A stretch of 64,000 bases of DNA from Allomuricauda sp. F6463D (GTDB lineage: Bacteria; Bacteroidota; Bacteroidia; Flavobacteriales; Flavobacteriaceae). Below, in pieces: positions 62,491-64,000 of the stretch. Position 1 is the first letter of the stretch. Each line of letters starts with the position of its first letter. The translations under genes and the position numbers were made by a program. The notes below the pieces were generated by a model. It had not been told where the DNA came from and did not search any database. It saw nothing but the letters and a program-made list of their open reading frames with translations. Where the stretch lies: assembly GCF_023015965.1 (NCBI RefSeq), contig NZ_JALKAN010000002.1, positions 372,001 through 436,000 of the forward strand, written 5' to 3'.

Positions 62491-63762
62491 CTATAGTCTT
62501 TCGGTAACCATTTGTTTAGGAAAAAAGCTCTTTATATCAAAGATTACCGTTTTTGAACTTGCTTTAATTTCCCCTAAGTTTATTTCTTTGAATTTATCGT
62601 GACCCACAGCCAAAATTACGGCATCGTAATTCTTGCCCACTTTTGGCGCAAGACTAAGTCCATATTCATCATATACCTCTTCTACATTTGCACAAGGATC
62701 GTATACATCCAACTCTACTCCAAAGTTTTTAAACTCACGAATCATATCTATTACCCTGCAGTTTCTAATATCAGGGCAGTTCTCCTTAAATGTTATCCCG
62801 AGGACCAGAATCCTCGCCCTTGTCACGGTGAGATTATTTTTTACCATAAGTTTAATTACCCTGTTGGCAATATAAACCCCCATGTTGTCATTGATTCTTC
62901 TTCCTGAAAGAATTACTTCGGGGTAATAGCCCAAACTTTGCGCTTTATGGGTTAAATAATAAGGATCTACGCTAATACAATGACCGCCTACCAGACCTGG
63001 CCGAAACGGTAAAAAATTCCATTTTGTTCCCGCTGCCTCCAGCGTTTCTTCGGTATCTATGTTTAATTTATCAAAAATAAGGGCAAACTCATTTACCAAG
63101 GAGATATTGAGGTCCCTTTGGGTATTTTCTATAATTTTTGAAGCTTCGGCTACCTTTATGCTTGAAACTTTGTGTGTGCCCACAGTAATAATTTGATTGT
63201 AGAGCTCGTCTACTATATCTGCTATTTCCGGGGTGCTCCCCGAAGTAACTTTTACGATATTATGGACACGTCTTACCTTGTCTCCGGGATTTATTCTTTC
63301 TGGTGAGTATCCGCAATAAAAATCCTCATTAAAAACCATTCCACTGTATTGTTCCAGCACCGGTACACAATCTTCTTCTGTACAACCTGGATATACCGTG
63401 GATTCGTAAATAACTATATCTCCTTTGCTCAAATTTTTACCAACCATTTTACTGGCTTCTAGAATTGGTTTTAAATTGGGCTGTTTGGAACTGTCAATGG
63501 GTGTAGGAACAGTTACTATATAAACATCAACATTTTTCAAATCACCCTCTTGGTCGGTAAATTGAATTTTTTCCATGGCAGATTTGTCTTCACTGGCCAC
63601 TTCTCCTGTTGCATCTATTCCCTTTTTTAACTCTTGGATTTTTGTTTGATTTATATCAAACCCAATGACCTCAAAACCTTTTTTCACAAATTCCACGGCC
63701 AATGGAATTCCTACGTATCCCAGACCTATGATTGCTAATCTTTTATTTTTTAAATCACTCAT
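62491..63762 (-). CDS. Nucleotide sugar dehydrogenase (UDP-GlcNAc/GalNAc 6-dehydrogenase type)
   Basis: A 423-aa NAD-dependent dehydrogenase of the UDP-glucose/GDP-mannose family, oxidising C6 of a UDP-hexose to the uronate. The N-terminal Rossmann motif is GLGYVGIPLAVEF (about residues 14-26). TPIDSSKQPNLKP and YESTVYPGCTEE are typical, and the active-site Cys lies in GHCISVDPYYL. The sequence most resembles the TviB/WbpO group (UDP-N-acetylhexosamine), used for capsule or O-antigen. No other polysaccharide gene is seen in the 238 bases to the right edge. Confidence 0.92.
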   Translation of the reverse strand: MSDLKNKRLAIIGLGYVGIPLAVEFVKKGFEVIGFDINQTKIQELKKGIDATGEVASEDKSAMEKIQFTDQEGDLKNVDVYIVTVPTPIDSSKQPNLKPILEASKMVGKNLSKGDIVIYESTVYPGCTEEDCVPVLEQYSGMVFNEDFYCGYSPERINPGDKVRRVHNIVKVTSGSTPEIADIVDELYNQIITVGTHKVSSIKVAEASKIIENTQRDLNISLVNEFALIFDKLNIDTEETLEAAGTKWNFLPFRPGLVGGHCISVDPYYLTHKAQSLGYYPEVILSGRRINDNMGVYIANRVIKLMVKNNLTVTRARILVLGITFKENCPDIRNCRVIDMIREFKNFGVELDVYDPCANVEEVYDEYGLSLAPKVGKNYDAVILAVGHDKFKEINLGEIKASSKTVIFDIKSFFPKQMVTERL

Positions 63763-64000
63763 CTTATTGTTATAAATCTAATTATAGGTTATTGACCACT
63801 AATCCATTACGTCTAAAACTCGCATGGAACTGCTTATGTCGCCAAAAGTGAAATAAGCGAGGTTGGATAGTTGCCCAACAATCATCTTATAATCCTGACT
63901 GATATAAGTTTTGTTATCCGTGTATTTGGTGGGTTGTTATTTTTTTGGCAAAGCTCGTGTCAACCAACCACTTTTATTGGCTGTTGCAATAGCGTATGGT
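63763..64000 (-). other. Right-edge region with possible 3' end of a minus-strand gene
   Basis: A minus-strand frame is open from the edge to a TAA at 63937-63939 (tail ending WLTRALPKK). The same frame continues open to a TAG at 63799-63801. It could be the end of an upstream polysaccharide gene, or chance. Nothing else is visible. Confidence 0.25.

Noticed and set aside
1..64000. CRISPR arrays, tRNA/rRNA genes, insertion sequences, phage or integrase genes
   Set aside because: Looked for and not seen: no regularly spaced direct repeats, no cloverleaf-like segments, and no transposase or integrase motifs in any of the coding frames.

Overview
The window looks like chromosomal DNA of a marine-type member of the Flavobacteriaceae (Bacteroidota), in the broad Muricauda/Maribacter/Zobellia neighbourhood; the genus is inference. 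The signs are the gene families (DUF3078, DUF3109, DUF6503, a CusA pump fused to its outer-membrane channel, a PiT phosphate carrier fused to a PhoU-like domain), a carotenoid lycopene cyclase, the absence of strong Shine-Dalgarno sequences, and repeated matches to the Bacteroidota promoter -7 element TAnnTTTG a short distance upstream of start codons. I see no phage, integrase, IS element, rRNA, tRNA or CRISPR array.

Layout. 1-1182: end of feoB and a 47-aa Cys-rich FeoB partner. 1185-4485 (minus): S9 peptidase, a small membrane protein, DUF2141 and DUF423. 4584-9076: SDR oxidoreductase, an unknown protein, and a large secreted BNR/VPS10-like propeller protein. 9172-15118: heavy-metal efflux (small His-rich secreted protein, CusA-type RND pump fused to a TolC-like channel, adaptor lipoprotein). 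15423-18106: hemerythrin, lycopene cyclase and, convergently, a polyprenyl diphosphate synthase. 18281-19253: ECF-type sigma factor with a membrane partner. 19471-26134: TetR regulator and a complete tripartite RND efflux operon. 26214-31549: MORN-like protein, aspS, a CLC family protein with altered signature motifs, cold-shock protein, tadA. 31633-35815: dxs, DUF3078 protein, dGTPase. 36116-40450: phosphate module (porin O/P, PiT-PhoU fusion) and a DUF6503 protein. 40472-42513: nadD, gmk and yicC operon.

42773-51663 is the most system-like accessory block. It holds a lipoprotein DUF1080 (3-keto-disaccharide hydrolase family), two sugar isomerase/epimerase TIM barrels, a Gfo/Idh/MocA oxidoreductase, an NHS-type MFS symporter, a GMC oxidoreductase and its gluconate-2-dehydrogenase subunit-3-like partner. 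Together they fit oxidation of a glycoside to its 3-keto form, cleavage, and internal redox/isomer conversion, with no classical glycoside hydrolase and no SusC/SusD pair. An ASCH protein and a palindromic intergenic element sit inside the block.

51664-52753 is a 1.1-kb stretch without a large gene. It contains two minus-strand terminator-like hairpins and a candidate 39-aa membrane peptide. 52754-55471 is a LytTR response regulator with a TPR-LytS-type sensor kinase. 55464-62469 holds housekeeping and stress genes (DUF3109, MarC, S41 protease, dCMP deaminase, HupE-like, TerB-DnaJ, bacilliredoxin, PlsC, HD protein). The right end carries a UDP-sugar dehydrogenase, probably the edge of a surface-polysaccharide locus. 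Several inverted repeats overlap promoters or start codons and are reported separately.
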